Source of the DNA: Microbacterium halotolerans
GTDB taxonomy: Bacteria > Actinomycetota > Actinomycetes > Actinomycetales > Microbacteriaceae
Assembly: GCF_003569805.1 (NCBI RefSeq)
Contig: NZ_KZ984051.1
Location: forward strand, 869,779-933,778
Direction of reading: 5' to 3'
Length of the DNA: 64,000 bases
Shown here: piece after piece, positions 54,183-62,537 of the stretch
Layout: every line of letters starts with the position of its first letter
Numbering within the stretch: the first letter of the stretch is position 1
Translations under genes and position numbers: made by a program
The notes under the pieces: generated by a model
Database searches by the model: none
The model's input: the letters and a program-made list of their open reading frames with translations, nothing else
Told to the model about the DNA's origin: nothing

Positions 54183-55192
54183 GCGCCGTGGCGCTCCCGC
54201 AGGCGCGGCAGCACTTCCTCACCGTACAGGCGCAGGAACGCCTCCTGGTCGTGGCCCGGATCGTGGAACACCAGGTGCTTGAAGCCGAGGTCGATGTAGC
54301 GCTCGATCTGACTGATGTGCTCTTCGACGTCGTCCGAGACGATGAACCGGCTCGCGGCACGCTCCGTCGGCAGCTCCTGCGCGAGACGCTGCATCTCCTG
54401 CGGGTCGTGCACGCCCATCTTCTCCTCAGGGCTGAGCGCGAGCGGCGCCCAGAAGCGCGTGTTCTCCAGCGCCTTCTCGCGGTCGGTGCGGAACGAGACC
54501 TTCACCTCCATCAGGGTGTCGACCTCGTCGCGGGTCTGCGAGCCCTTGGCGAGCCCGTCCTCGAAGGCGGGGATGAGCTTGTCGGTGTACAGCTCGCTCG
54601 CCTTGCCGCTCGTCGTGATCCAACCGTCGGCCATCCGGCCGGCCAGGCGCGTCGCGGCGGGTCCGGATGCGCCGATGTAGATCGGCACGGGCTGCGACGG
54701 CCGGTCGTAGATCGTCGCGTTGTTCACGGAGTAGTAGGTGCCCTCGAAGGTGACGCGATCGGACTCCCAGAGCTTGCGGATCAGGATGATCGATTCCTTC
54801 ATCCGCTGGAAGCGCTCCGGCGGCTCCGGCCAGTCGAGGCCGAGGGTGACCTCGTTGAGAGCCTCTCCCGTGCCGACGCCGAGGATCATCCGGCCGGGGT
54901 ACATCGCACCCAGCGTGCCGAACGCCTGAGCGATCACGCCGGGGTGATAGCGGAACGTCGGCGTCAGCACCGACGTGCCCAGCAGCACCCGTGAGGTGCG
55001 CTCGCCGACGGCGCCGAGCCATGGAAGCGCGGCAGGAGCATGGCCGCCCTCGTGCATCCACGGCTGCAGGTGGTCGCTGAGGAACACCGAGTCGAAGCCG
55101 ACCTCCTCGGCGAGCACCGCGTAGTCCAGCAGCTCTCGCGGGCCGAACTGCTCGCTCGACGCCTTGTATCCGAAGCGGATGGGAACGGTCAT
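54179..55192 (-). CDS. fgd: F420-dependent glucose-6-phosphate dehydrogenase
   Basis: A 337-residue LLM-fold enzyme strongly resembling mycobacterial Fgd1: FGYKASSEQFGPRELLDYAV, SDHLQPWMHEGGHAP, LLGTSVLTPTFRYHPGVIAQ, VGTGEALNEVTLG and HLVFHDPGHDQEAFLRLYGE. It reduces F420 with glucose 6-phosphate and is the main source of F420H2 in the cytosol. GAAGGAG precedes the ATG. The gene requires that the cell has F420, which bears on the state of FbiC. Confidence 0.9.
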   Translation of the reverse strand: MTVPIRFGYKASSEQFGPRELLDYAVLAEEVGFDSVFLSDHLQPWMHEGGHAPAALPWLGAVGERTSRVLLGTSVLTPTFRYHPGVIAQAFGTLGAMYPGRMILGVGTGEALNEVTLGLDWPEPPERFQRMKESIILIRKLWESDRVTFEGTYYSVNNATIYDRPSQPVPIYIGASGPAATRLAGRMADGWITTSGKASELYTDKLIPAFEDGLAKGSQTRDEVDTLMEVKVSFRTDREKALENTRFWAPLALSPEEKMGVHDPQEMQRLAQELPTERAASRFIVSDDVEEHISQIERYIDLGFKHLVFHDPGHDQEAFLRLYGEEVLPRLRERHGA

Positions 55193-55293
55193 GGTGCTCC
55201 TTCGTGAGTGCGGTGCCTATCGATTCTCGCGTGTTCGTGTCACCTTGGCGCGCCGGGCGCGCGAGAGTTCACCGACGCGAAACGCAAGGCGCA

Positions 55294-56853
55294 TCATGCG
55301 GGGGACGTTCCGGATGGGGCAGGCACGGCGGAGAACGCGGTGCGCACGCGGTCGAGCCGTTCGCGGAACGCCGAGACGGTGCTCGGCCAGATCAGCGTGA
55401 GGCGGCCGCTGCGCTCGTCGACGTACCAGTTGCGGCAGCCTCCGGTGAGCCACGGCGTGCCGGCGGCGAGGGCATCGACCTCGCGCGCGGCCTCCTCTTC
55501 GGCGGCGGCGGATACGCGGATCGGGGCGCCGCCGCGTGAGACGAGCTCGGCCGTCAGTGCCGCCTGTGCCTCGAGCAGCAGCACGGCCGAGTTGTGGCCG
55601 AGCGTGGCATTGGGCCCGCCGAGCACGAACAGATTGGGGAAGCCGTGCACCAGCGTCGACGCCACCGCAGTGAACCCGCCCGACCAGTGCTCGTCGAGCG
55701 TGCTGCCGTGCTCGCCCGTGATCCGCGACGCGTAGGGCTGGCGGGTGGCGTGGAAGCCGGTGGCGAGCACCACCGCGTCGGCGCTGTGCCGCTCACCGCT
55801 CGCCGCGACGAGTTCGCCATCGTCGACGGCCGCGAGGGCGCTGGGCTCGAGACGCACGGCACCATCGGCGATCGACGGGTAGAACTCGTCGCTGAGCAGC
55901 ACGCGCTTGCATCCGAACGCGTAGTCGGGGGTGAGTGCGGCGCGCAGATGCGGGTCGGAGACGTGGGCGTGCAGGTGCGCGAGCGCCGATCGGCTGGCGG
56001 CCTCGGCTGCTGCGGCATCGCCCGAGCGCGAGGCGAATCGCGCCTCTCCCTCCGCGTACAGCTCGGCTCGCGTCTCGGTGAGCGCACCGGCGGAGCCGCG
56101 CCAGGCGGTGCGCTCGGCGCGCGTGTGCTCGCGATCGCCCCGGGGCATGATCCACGCCGGGGTGCGCTGGAACACCGTCACAGCAGCCCCGAGCCGCGCC
56201 AGTGCGGGAGCGAGCTGAACAGCGCTTGCGCCCGTGCCGACGACGGCGATGCGCCTGCCGGCCACGTCGAGGTGATCCGGCCAGCGTGCGGAGTGGAACA
56301 CCGGTCCGTCGAAGGTCTCGACGCCGGGCAGCTGCGGGGTGCGGGGCTCGGTGAGCCGCCCGCATGCGATGACCAGGTGTTCGCTGCGGATGGCGGCGTG
56401 CGCATGCGCCTGCGGCGAAGCAGCGCTCTCGTCGCCCCGGTGGTCGGTGTGTGCGGGGCTCGACGCGGTGATCGCCCAACCATCGCCGTCCCAATGCGCA
56501 TCGATCAACTCGTGGGAGAACCGGATGTGCCGCCGCAGTCCCTCGGCGTCGATCACGTGATCGAGATACGTGCGGATCTCGTCGCCCGGCGCGAACGTGC
56601 GAGACCAATCGGGCCACGGGTGCGATTCCAGCGCGTACAGGTGTGCAGGCACGTCGCACGCGACGCCCGGATAGCGGTTGTCGCGCCACGTGCCGCCGGC
56701 GGAGGCGGCGCGCTCGAGGATCGCGAAGTCGTCGTCCCCAGCGCGCTTCAGCGCGATCGCAGCGGCGATGCCGGCGAACCCGGCGCCGACGATCACAGTG
56801 CGGGTACGGATCTCCTCGCGTGGGGAGCTCCCTTCCGCAGCGCGGACCTTCAT
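55294..56853 (-). CDS. Baeyer-Villiger-type flavin monooxygenase
   Basis: A 519-residue FAD/NADPH monooxygenase. First Rossmann motif VIVGAGFAGIAAAIAL, second IAVVGTGASAVQLAP, and the fingerprint FxGxxxHxxxWP is FDGPVFHSARWP. GGTWRDNRYPGVACDVPAHL is also typical. The substrate is unknown. Its ATG overlaps the fbiC stop (ATGA), so it is translated with the FO synthase, an unusual partner. A GC hairpin near 55250 separates it from fgd. Confidence 0.85.
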   Translation of the reverse strand: MKVRAAEGSSPREEIRTRTVIVGAGFAGIAAAIALKRAGDDDFAILERAASAGGTWRDNRYPGVACDVPAHLYALESHPWPDWSRTFAPGDEIRTYLDHVIDAEGLRRHIRFSHELIDAHWDGDGWAITASSPAHTDHRGDESAASPQAHAHAAIRSEHLVIACGRLTEPRTPQLPGVETFDGPVFHSARWPDHLDVAGRRIAVVGTGASAVQLAPALARLGAAVTVFQRTPAWIMPRGDREHTRAERTAWRGSAGALTETRAELYAEGEARFASRSGDAAAAEAASRSALAHLHAHVSDPHLRAALTPDYAFGCKRVLLSDEFYPSIADGAVRLEPSALAAVDDGELVAASGERHSADAVVLATGFHATRQPYASRITGEHGSTLDEHWSGGFTAVASTLVHGFPNLFVLGGPNATLGHNSAVLLLEAQAALTAELVSRGGAPIRVSAAAEEEAAREVDALAAGTPWLTGGCRNWYVDERSGRLTLIWPSTVSAFRERLDRVRTAFSAVPAPSGTSPA

Positions 56854-59387
56854 GACGCACTCCCCACGGGTGCCGGTTCGGCGGTTTCGGCGCCGGAGGC
56901 GTTCGCGGCCGCCGCGGTGCCGTCGGCTCCGTGCTCGGCCGCGGCCTTCCGTTCCGCGCTGGGCTCGCCGTATGCCGTGGTGCGCAGACGCAGCGGCCGG
57001 AACAGACGCTGCGCCATGCGGCGGGCCGCGTTCAGAGGCAGCTCGGTGCCCGTCTCTATGCCGGATGCCGGCAGCACGCGCCCGTCGAGCAGAGTGCCGC
57101 CGAGGTCGTCTCCGCCGCTGGCGAGCAGTTCAGCGGTGGTCACCGCATCGTGACGGGTCCAGGGGATCTGGATGTGGTTGATGTGCTCGGACAGCATCAG
57201 CCGGGAGACGGCGACCATGGCGCGGTGCTCATCGATCGCGGACCGTTCCCCGACGAGTGCGACGCCCCCGGACGGCCCCGGCAGCGCAATCGGCACGAAC
57301 TCGGTGAACCCGCCCGTGCGCTGCTGGATGCCGATCAGGGTGCGCAGGTGCGCGATGCGCTCCGCCGCGGTCTCGACGTGGCCGTAGAACATCACCGACG
57401 TCGACGAGAACCCTGCCTCGTGCGCGGCCGTGATCGTCTCGATCCAGCGCTCGACGGGAAGGTCATCGGGGGCGATCGCCTCTCGCACCCGTTCCGATGC
57501 GATCTTGATGCCGGTACCAGGCATCGAACCGACGCCGGCATCGCGCAGAGCGGCCAGCGCTGCGTCGAGGCCGAGTCCGGCACGATCGGCGAGGTCGCAG
57601 ACGTCCTGCGGGCGGAACGCGTGCAGGTGTATGCCGTCTGCGGCATGCGCGATCGTGCGCGCGATGTCGAGGTAGGCGGTGGCCGGCTCATTCGGATGCA
57701 CCAGGCCCTGCACGCAGATCTCTCCGAGCCCGAGGTCCCACGCGTCGCGGGCGGCGTCGGCGAGGGCCGCGAGATCGTACGGCTCGCCGTCGGTATGCAG
57801 GCCGGCCGCACGAAGCGCGGCGGTGCCGGTGCCGGATGATCGGAAGGCGGATGAGGCGATGTTGCGGTTGTTCGCAATGCTGATCGCCTCGCCGACCGTG
57901 TAGCGGCGCATGTCGTCGGCTGTGCGGACGAGAGCTTCGAGGTCGTCTCCCGTGGCGGTGAGCAGTCGTTCCCACTCGGCGTCGTCGAGCGAAGCCGGGT
58001 CCTGGGCTGCGCGATCGATGACCGCGGCGATGAGGCCCGTGGAGCGGCTGGAGACCAGGACGGCGTTCGCCGCGGTCTCTCCGTTCGCGGTTTCAGGGGC
58101 CGCCTCGTCGCGGCCCACATTCCGCGCCGACGAGCGCTGAGCAGGATTCGCGCCCGTCGGGTTGGCGCCTTCTCGGGCGAGGTGCGATCCGGTCTCCGAC
58201 AGGGCGCGCAGCGGCTCGCGCATCTCCGGTGCGATCCAGGCGTCGTCGCGCACGTACTCCGGGTGTGCGGTGAGCCGTTCGCGAAGCGTGAAGCCCAGCT
58301 CCGACGTGCGGCGCGTGAGGTCGTCGAGGTGCGGCCACGGGCGCTCGGGGTTGACGTGGTCTGCGGTGAGGGGGGAGACGCCGCCCCAGTCGTCGGCGCC
58401 TGCGCGCACGAGCAGCTCGAACTCGGCCTGATCCTGCAGGTTCGGCGGCACCTGCACGCGCATCCTGGGGCCGAAGACCAGCCTTGTCACGGCGACGGCC
58501 GCCGCGTACTCGAGCAGCTGTGCATCCGGCGCGCCCTGCATCGCCGTTCGCGGCTTGGCGCGGAAGTTCTGCACTATCACTTCCTGGATATGCCCGTGCC
58601 GCTCGCTGGCATCGCGCAGCGCGATCATCGACTCCGCGCGATCGCGCACGGTCTCGCCGATGCCGACGAGGATGCCCGTGGTGAACGGGATCTTCGCACG
58701 GCCGGCGTCGTCGATCAGCTTCAGTCGCACATCCGGGTCCTTGTCGGGGGAGCCGTAGTGCACCTCGCCAGGGGCCTCGTAGACGTGCTTCGACGTGCTC
58801 TCGAGCATCACGCCCATCGACGGGGCGACGGGGCGCAGCGCGGCGAGCTCATCCGGACGCATCACGCCGGGGTTCAGGTGCGCGAGCAGTCCCGTCTCCT
58901 CGGTGATCAGGCGCGCCATGGCGCCGACGTAGTCGAGGGTGGAAGCGTAGCCGTGCGCATCCAGCCAGGCGCGGGCCTCCGGCCACCGGTCCTCCGGACG
59001 GTCGCCGAGCGTGAGCAGCGCCTCCTTGCAGCCCATCGCGGCGCCGCGGCGGGCGACCGAGAGCACCTGCTGCGGCGACATGTACGACGGCTTGTGCTTC
59101 TTCGCGAGCTGGCCGGGGGTGTCGACGAACACGCAGTAGTGGCAGCGGTCCCGGCACAGGGTCGTCAGCGGGATGAACACCTTGCGCGAGTAGGTGATGA
59201 TGCGCTCGCGACCCGCGGCGATGAGCCCCTCGTCACGGTCGCGGGAGGCGAGGGCGAGCACACGCTCGAACTCCGCGTCGCGCGCACCCAGCAGCGCTTC
59301 GGCATCGTCGACGGTGAGGCGCGCACGTTCCTCCGCTTTCCGCAGCGCGTCCGCGACGGCTGGCGATCCCTGGTCGATCGAAGTCAC
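56850..59387 (-). CDS. fbiC: FO synthase FbiC (CofG-CofH fusion) with a cysteine-less CofH half
   Basis: An 845-residue fused FO synthase. The CofG half (about residues 60-400) has intact radical-SAM cysteines C78, C82 and C85 (CRDRCHYC) and RAKPRTAM. The CofH half (about 470-810) is recognisable by NRNI (507-510), GLVHPNEPATAYLDIAR, HLHAFRPQDV, SVMFYGHVET and RTGGFTEFVPI. But the CxxxCxxC expected right after NRNI is replaced without gaps by R516, T520 and A523 (FRSSGTGTAAL). That half cannot bind a radical-SAM cluster as usual. No other frame restores the cysteines. Normally CofH joins tyrosine to the ribityl uracil and CofG closes FO. Confidence 0.88.
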   Translation of the reverse strand: MTSIDQGSPAVADALRKAEERARLTVDDAEALLGARDAEFERVLALASRDRDEGLIAAGRERIITYSRKVFIPLTTLCRDRCHYCVFVDTPGQLAKKHKPSYMSPQQVLSVARRGAAMGCKEALLTLGDRPEDRWPEARAWLDAHGYASTLDYVGAMARLITEETGLLAHLNPGVMRPDELAALRPVAPSMGVMLESTSKHVYEAPGEVHYGSPDKDPDVRLKLIDDAGRAKIPFTTGILVGIGETVRDRAESMIALRDASERHGHIQEVIVQNFRAKPRTAMQGAPDAQLLEYAAAVAVTRLVFGPRMRVQVPPNLQDQAEFELLVRAGADDWGGVSPLTADHVNPERPWPHLDDLTRRTSELGFTLRERLTAHPEYVRDDAWIAPEMREPLRALSETGSHLAREGANPTGANPAQRSSARNVGRDEAAPETANGETAANAVLVSSRSTGLIAAVIDRAAQDPASLDDAEWERLLTATGDDLEALVRTADDMRRYTVGEAISIANNRNIASSAFRSSGTGTAALRAAGLHTDGEPYDLAALADAARDAWDLGLGEICVQGLVHPNEPATAYLDIARTIAHAADGIHLHAFRPQDVCDLADRAGLGLDAALAALRDAGVGSMPGTGIKIASERVREAIAPDDLPVERWIETITAAHEAGFSSTSVMFYGHVETAAERIAHLRTLIGIQQRTGGFTEFVPIALPGPSGGVALVGERSAIDEHRAMVAVSRLMLSEHINHIQIPWTRHDAVTTAELLASGGDDLGGTLLDGRVLPASGIETGTELPLNAARRMAQRLFRPLRLRTTAYGEPSAERKAAAEHGADGTAAAANASGAETAEPAPVGSAS

Positions 59388-59496
59388 CGCTCCAGTCTCT
59401 CACCGCCCCGGGCCACCGGGCCCGAGTCCGGCCCAGGTCGATACAGGGAGGAGCGAGGATCGGCGCCGTCGCCGGAAGGCATGCCAAGATGGACGC

Positions 59497-59898
59497 ATGG
59501 TGAGGTTGCTGCTGGATCAGGCGCAGCTCGAGATCGAGCTCTCGGGAGTCGAGCGCCTGCTGACCTTCCGCAAGGAGAGCGTTCGGGTGCCGCGCGCGGC
59601 CATCCGGAGCGTACAGCTCACCGACGACCCGTGGACCTGGCTGCGCGGAGTGCGGCGCCCGGGGACGCACATCGTCGGGCGGCTCGCCGCCGGAAGCTGG
59701 CAGCGCACCGCGGGGCGCGACTTCGTGATGCTGCGCGGGCGGGGGCGCGACGGCGTCGTGATCACCCTCGACGGCGAGCAGGAGTTCCAGCGCGTGCTGC
59801 TGACGACCTCGCACGCGCGGGACCTGGTCGCGGCGCTTCGGCTCGACGATGTCGAGAAGGCCGCGGACGTGACCGATCTCGCCGGTCGCGGCGACTGA
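59497..59898 (+). CDS. PH-like domain hypothetical protein
   Basis: A 133-residue soluble protein rich in beta strands (LEIELSGVERLLTFRKESVRVP, VVITLDGEQEFQRVLLTT) ending in a helix (ARDLVAALRLDD). The pattern suggests a bacterial PH-like fold; no function is known. CAAGAT (59485-59490) is 6 nt before the ATG. It is divergent from fbiC and convergent with the ABC ATPase unit. Confidence 0.65.
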   Translation: MVRLLLDQAQLEIELSGVERLLTFRKESVRVPRAAIRSVQLTDDPWTWLRGVRRPGTHIVGRLAAGSWQRTAGRDFVMLRGRGRDGVVITLDGEQEFQRVLLTTSHARDLVAALRLDDVEKAADVTDLAGRGD

Positions 59899-60036
59899 TC
59901 AGCCGCGCACGAGCGCGAGGTCTCGGAGGTCGTGCGTGCGCAGCTGGGACACCGGTGCGGCGACTGCGCATGTGAGGGCGATCAGGAACGCGACCGCCCA
60001 GGCGACGTCGACGGGAATCGATACGAGCGGGCCCAT
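59899..60036 (-). CDS. 45-residue single-helix membrane protein
   Basis: A short frame (MGPLVSIPVDVAWAVAFLIA, then LTCAVAAPVSQLRTHDLRDL) with one clear membrane helix begins 7 bp after the stop of the ABC ATPase, with TAGGGCGGCG before the ATG. The position suggests coupled translation. It may be a small subunit or the relic of a lost permease. Confidence 0.45.
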   Translation of the reverse strand: MGPLVSIPVDVAWAVAFLIALTCAVAAPVSQLRTHDLRDLALVRG

Positions 60037-60043
60037 CGCCGCC

Positions 60044-62017
60044 CTACTGCTGCTCGGAGTCGTCCTCGTGGAACTCTGAGACGAACGACTCGAACGAGAT
60101 CTCCTGCGTGGCGGGTGCGGACTCCGCACCGCCGTCGACGGGTTCGTCGCCCTCGGCCGCTTCGCCGTGCTGCTCGCCGTCGCCCAGGTCGCTGCGGTCC
60201 GAATGGCTGATCGGTTCGGTCTCGCCGAGCGCGACGAAATCCGGATCGCTGAGGTCGTCCTGCGACAGGCGCGAACTGTTCTCGTCCTCGGGCGCCGGCG
60301 CGTCGGAGCCCGAAGCGTCGCTCGATGCCTCGTCGTCGCCTGCCGTCGAACCGAGGCGGTCGGCGAAGCTGGGGCCCGCTGACCAGGGGCTCCCGTGCTG
60401 GTCGGCGTCGCTCGAGGTCTCGTCCTGGCCGTCGTCGCTCGTGGGTGCGCCCAGGAGCGGGAAGGTCGGGATCTCGCGGGTCGAGTCTTCGTTGTCGTTG
60501 AGCAGATGAGCGAGTCGGTCGGCTCCGGGCAGCGGACGCGAATCCGGATGTGCTTCGTCCACCTCTTCCGACGGTGCGGCGTGCGAGTGGTCGGGTTCCG
60601 CCGAGTCGGTGGTCCCCTCCTCGGTCCCCTCCGCATCGACGTCCGTGCCCTCGTGGACGTCCTCAGAAGCCCCGTCGTGCTCGTCGAAGCCGGGCCGTGA
60701 ATCCGCGGGACCGAAGCCGTCGTCTTCGTCGTCTGCATGAGTCTCACCGGCGAAGCCGTCGTCGTCCGCGGCTGCTTCTGCGGCTGCGTCCTCGTCGTGT
60801 GCGCGGTCCGCAAGAGCCGCGTCGTCGCTCTGCGCATCGTTGTCGCCGAACGGCGCGGCGCCCGCGATGCCTACGGCGGCCGCTCCTGCGGCTGCGCCGG
60901 CGACGCCGGTTGCGGCGCCGGCGACGGCAGCGCCCATGCCGCTGCCGCGTTCGTGGTCGGTGTTGTAGTCGTTCTCCTCAGCGCCGGATAGGACGTCAGC
61001 GCCATTCGGTGCCTCGCCTGCGACGGCAGCCCCGGCGTCAGAAGCCTCGCCCTGCACAGCGGCAGCCGCCCCCACCGCTCCCGTGGTGTCAGCTTTCCGT
61101 GACGGCAGCGCGGCGGTCTGGCGGGTGGGGCGGCCGTTGACGAGGTCGAGGAAGACGTCCTCGAGACTGGCGCCGCGCTGATGCAGCACGGACAGGGCGA
61201 TCCCCGCTTCGGCGGCGCTCTTGCCCAGGTCGCGCGCTCGTGCGTCGCGCACGTTCACGCCGCTGCGCAGCACCTCGAACTCGTAGCCGCCCTCGCGCAG
61301 CACGCGCGACAGCTTCTCACGGTCGGGGGAGTCGACCACGACGATCGGATCGACGTCGGCGAGGTCCTCGATGTCGCCGGAGAAGACGAGCTTGCCGTTC
61401 GAGACGATCAGGATGCGGTCGGCGATCTGCTGCACTTCGCTGAGCAGATGCGACGACATCAGCACGGTACGGCCCTCGTCAGCGAGGCGGCGCATCAGCA
61501 GGCGCATCCACCTGATGCCCTCGGGGTCCATGCCGTTGACCGGTTCATCGAAGATCAGCACACCGGGATCGCCCAGCAGCGACTGCGCGATGCTGAGGCG
61601 CTGGCGCATGCCGAGCGAGTAGCTGGCGATGCGCATGTCCGCCACGTCGCTCAGGCCGACCAGGTCGAGCACCTCGCGCACGCGGGGCAGGGGGATCCCG
61701 TTCGACTTCGCGACCGACGTGAGCTGGCGCGTGGCGGTGCGACGCTGCTTGAACGTGGGCGTCTCGAGCACGGCTCCGACGGTGCGCGCCGGGTGCGAGA
61801 TCGACGAGTACGTCGCCCCGCCGATCGTGGCTTTGCCGGACGACGGCCGGATCTCGCCGAGCAGGATTCGCAGCGACGTCGTCTTGCCGGCGCCGTTCGG
61901 GCCGAGAACGGCGGTCACCACACCTGGCTCCACTCTCGCCGTCAGGTCGGACACAGCCGAAACGTCGCCGAAGACCTTCGTCACACCCGAGAACTCGAGC
62001 ACCTTGCCGTCGGCCAT
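60044..62017 (-). CDS. ABC-2-type ATPase with a long acidic disordered tail
   Basis: A 657-residue protein. Residues 1-310 are a normal drug/antibiotic-exporter ATPase: Walker A GPNGAGKTT, signature SLGMRQRLS, Walker B VLIFDEPVNGMDPEG, H-loop SSHLLSE. Residues from about 315 to 657 are unlike any ATPase: an Ala/Gly-rich stretch (GMGAAVAGAATGVAGAAAGA) and then about 250 residues very rich in Asp, Glu and Ser with few hydrophobics. No permease gene is next to it apart from a 45-residue membrane protein. GAAGGAGG precedes the ATG. Confidence 0.85.
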   Translation of the reverse strand: MADGKVLEFSGVTKVFGDVSAVSDLTARVEPGVVTAVLGPNGAGKTTSLRILLGEIRPSSGKATIGGATYSSISHPARTVGAVLETPTFKQRRTATRQLTSVAKSNGIPLPRVREVLDLVGLSDVADMRIASYSLGMRQRLSIAQSLLGDPGVLIFDEPVNGMDPEGIRWMRLLMRRLADEGRTVLMSSHLLSEVQQIADRILIVSNGKLVFSGDIEDLADVDPIVVVDSPDREKLSRVLREGGYEFEVLRSGVNVRDARARDLGKSAAEAGIALSVLHQRGASLEDVFLDLVNGRPTRQTAALPSRKADTTGAVGAAAAVQGEASDAGAAVAGEAPNGADVLSGAEENDYNTDHERGSGMGAAVAGAATGVAGAAAGAAAVGIAGAAPFGDNDAQSDDAALADRAHDEDAAAEAAADDDGFAGETHADDEDDGFGPADSRPGFDEHDGASEDVHEGTDVDAEGTEEGTTDSAEPDHSHAAPSEEVDEAHPDSRPLPGADRLAHLLNDNEDSTREIPTFPLLGAPTSDDGQDETSSDADQHGSPWSAGPSFADRLGSTAGDDEASSDASGSDAPAPEDENSSRLSQDDLSDPDFVALGETEPISHSDRSDLGDGEQHGEAAEGDEPVDGGAESAPATQEISFESFVSEFHEDDSEQQ

Positions 62018-62123
62018 ACGGCCTCCTTCGCGTCGTCTATCCTCTCCATCTTGGCGGATGGGCGGGAAAAGTCACGAACCCGGCGCACATCGGATGCCGT
62101 GGCGCCTCGAATCCCAACCGCAG

Positions 62124-62201
62124 AATCTCGGAGAATGCGCGGAGCCTCGGAGGAGGATTTCGCCGGGAAGCTCCGAGAAGACGCTGATTCTCCGAGGCTC
62201 C
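62124..62201. repeat. Compound palindrome with repeated CTCCGAG units
   Basis: GGAGCCTCGGA (62141-62151) pairs with TCCGAGGCTCC (62191-62201), while CTCGGAGAAT (62128-62137) can instead pair with ATTCTCCGAG (62187-62196). A further CTCCGAG lies at 62171-62177 between them. The mutually exclusive stems lie 19 bp beyond the stop of the second ferredoxin gene and may terminate it. Confidence 0.5.
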
Positions 62202-62219
62202 GCTCTCACCCGCCGGCGC

Positions 62220-62537
62220 TCAGTTCTGCGGAGGCAGGGCGGAGATCACGGGGTGGTCCTTCGCGATCACGCCGACCTTTGCCGCGCCTCCCGGCGAGCC
62301 CACGTCGTCGAAGAACTCCACGTTCGCGGTGTAGTAGTCCTGCCACTCATCCGGCAGGTCGTCTTCGTAGTAGATCGCCTCGACCGGGCACACCGGCTCG
62401 CAGGCACCGCAGTCGACGCACTCATCCGGATGGATGTACAGGCTGCGTTCACCCTCGTAGATGCAGTCGACCGGGCACTCATCGATGCACGCGCGGTCTT
62501 TGACATCCACGCAGGGAAGGGCGATCACGTAGGTCAC
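62220..62537 (-). CDS. fdxA: 7Fe ferredoxin, second copy
   Basis: A 105-residue 7Fe ferredoxin nearly identical to the SoxR-controlled copy through about residue 80 and different at the C-terminus ([19 protein letters not shown]). All cluster cysteines are present. The GTG start overlaps the stop of the reductase before it. This pair is probably the housekeeping version. Confidence 0.92.
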   Translation of the reverse strand: MTYVIALPCVDVKDRACIDECPVDCIYEGERSLYIHPDECVDCGACEPVCPVEAIYYEDDLPDEWQDYYTANVEFFDDVGSPGGAAKVGVIAKDHPVISALPPQN

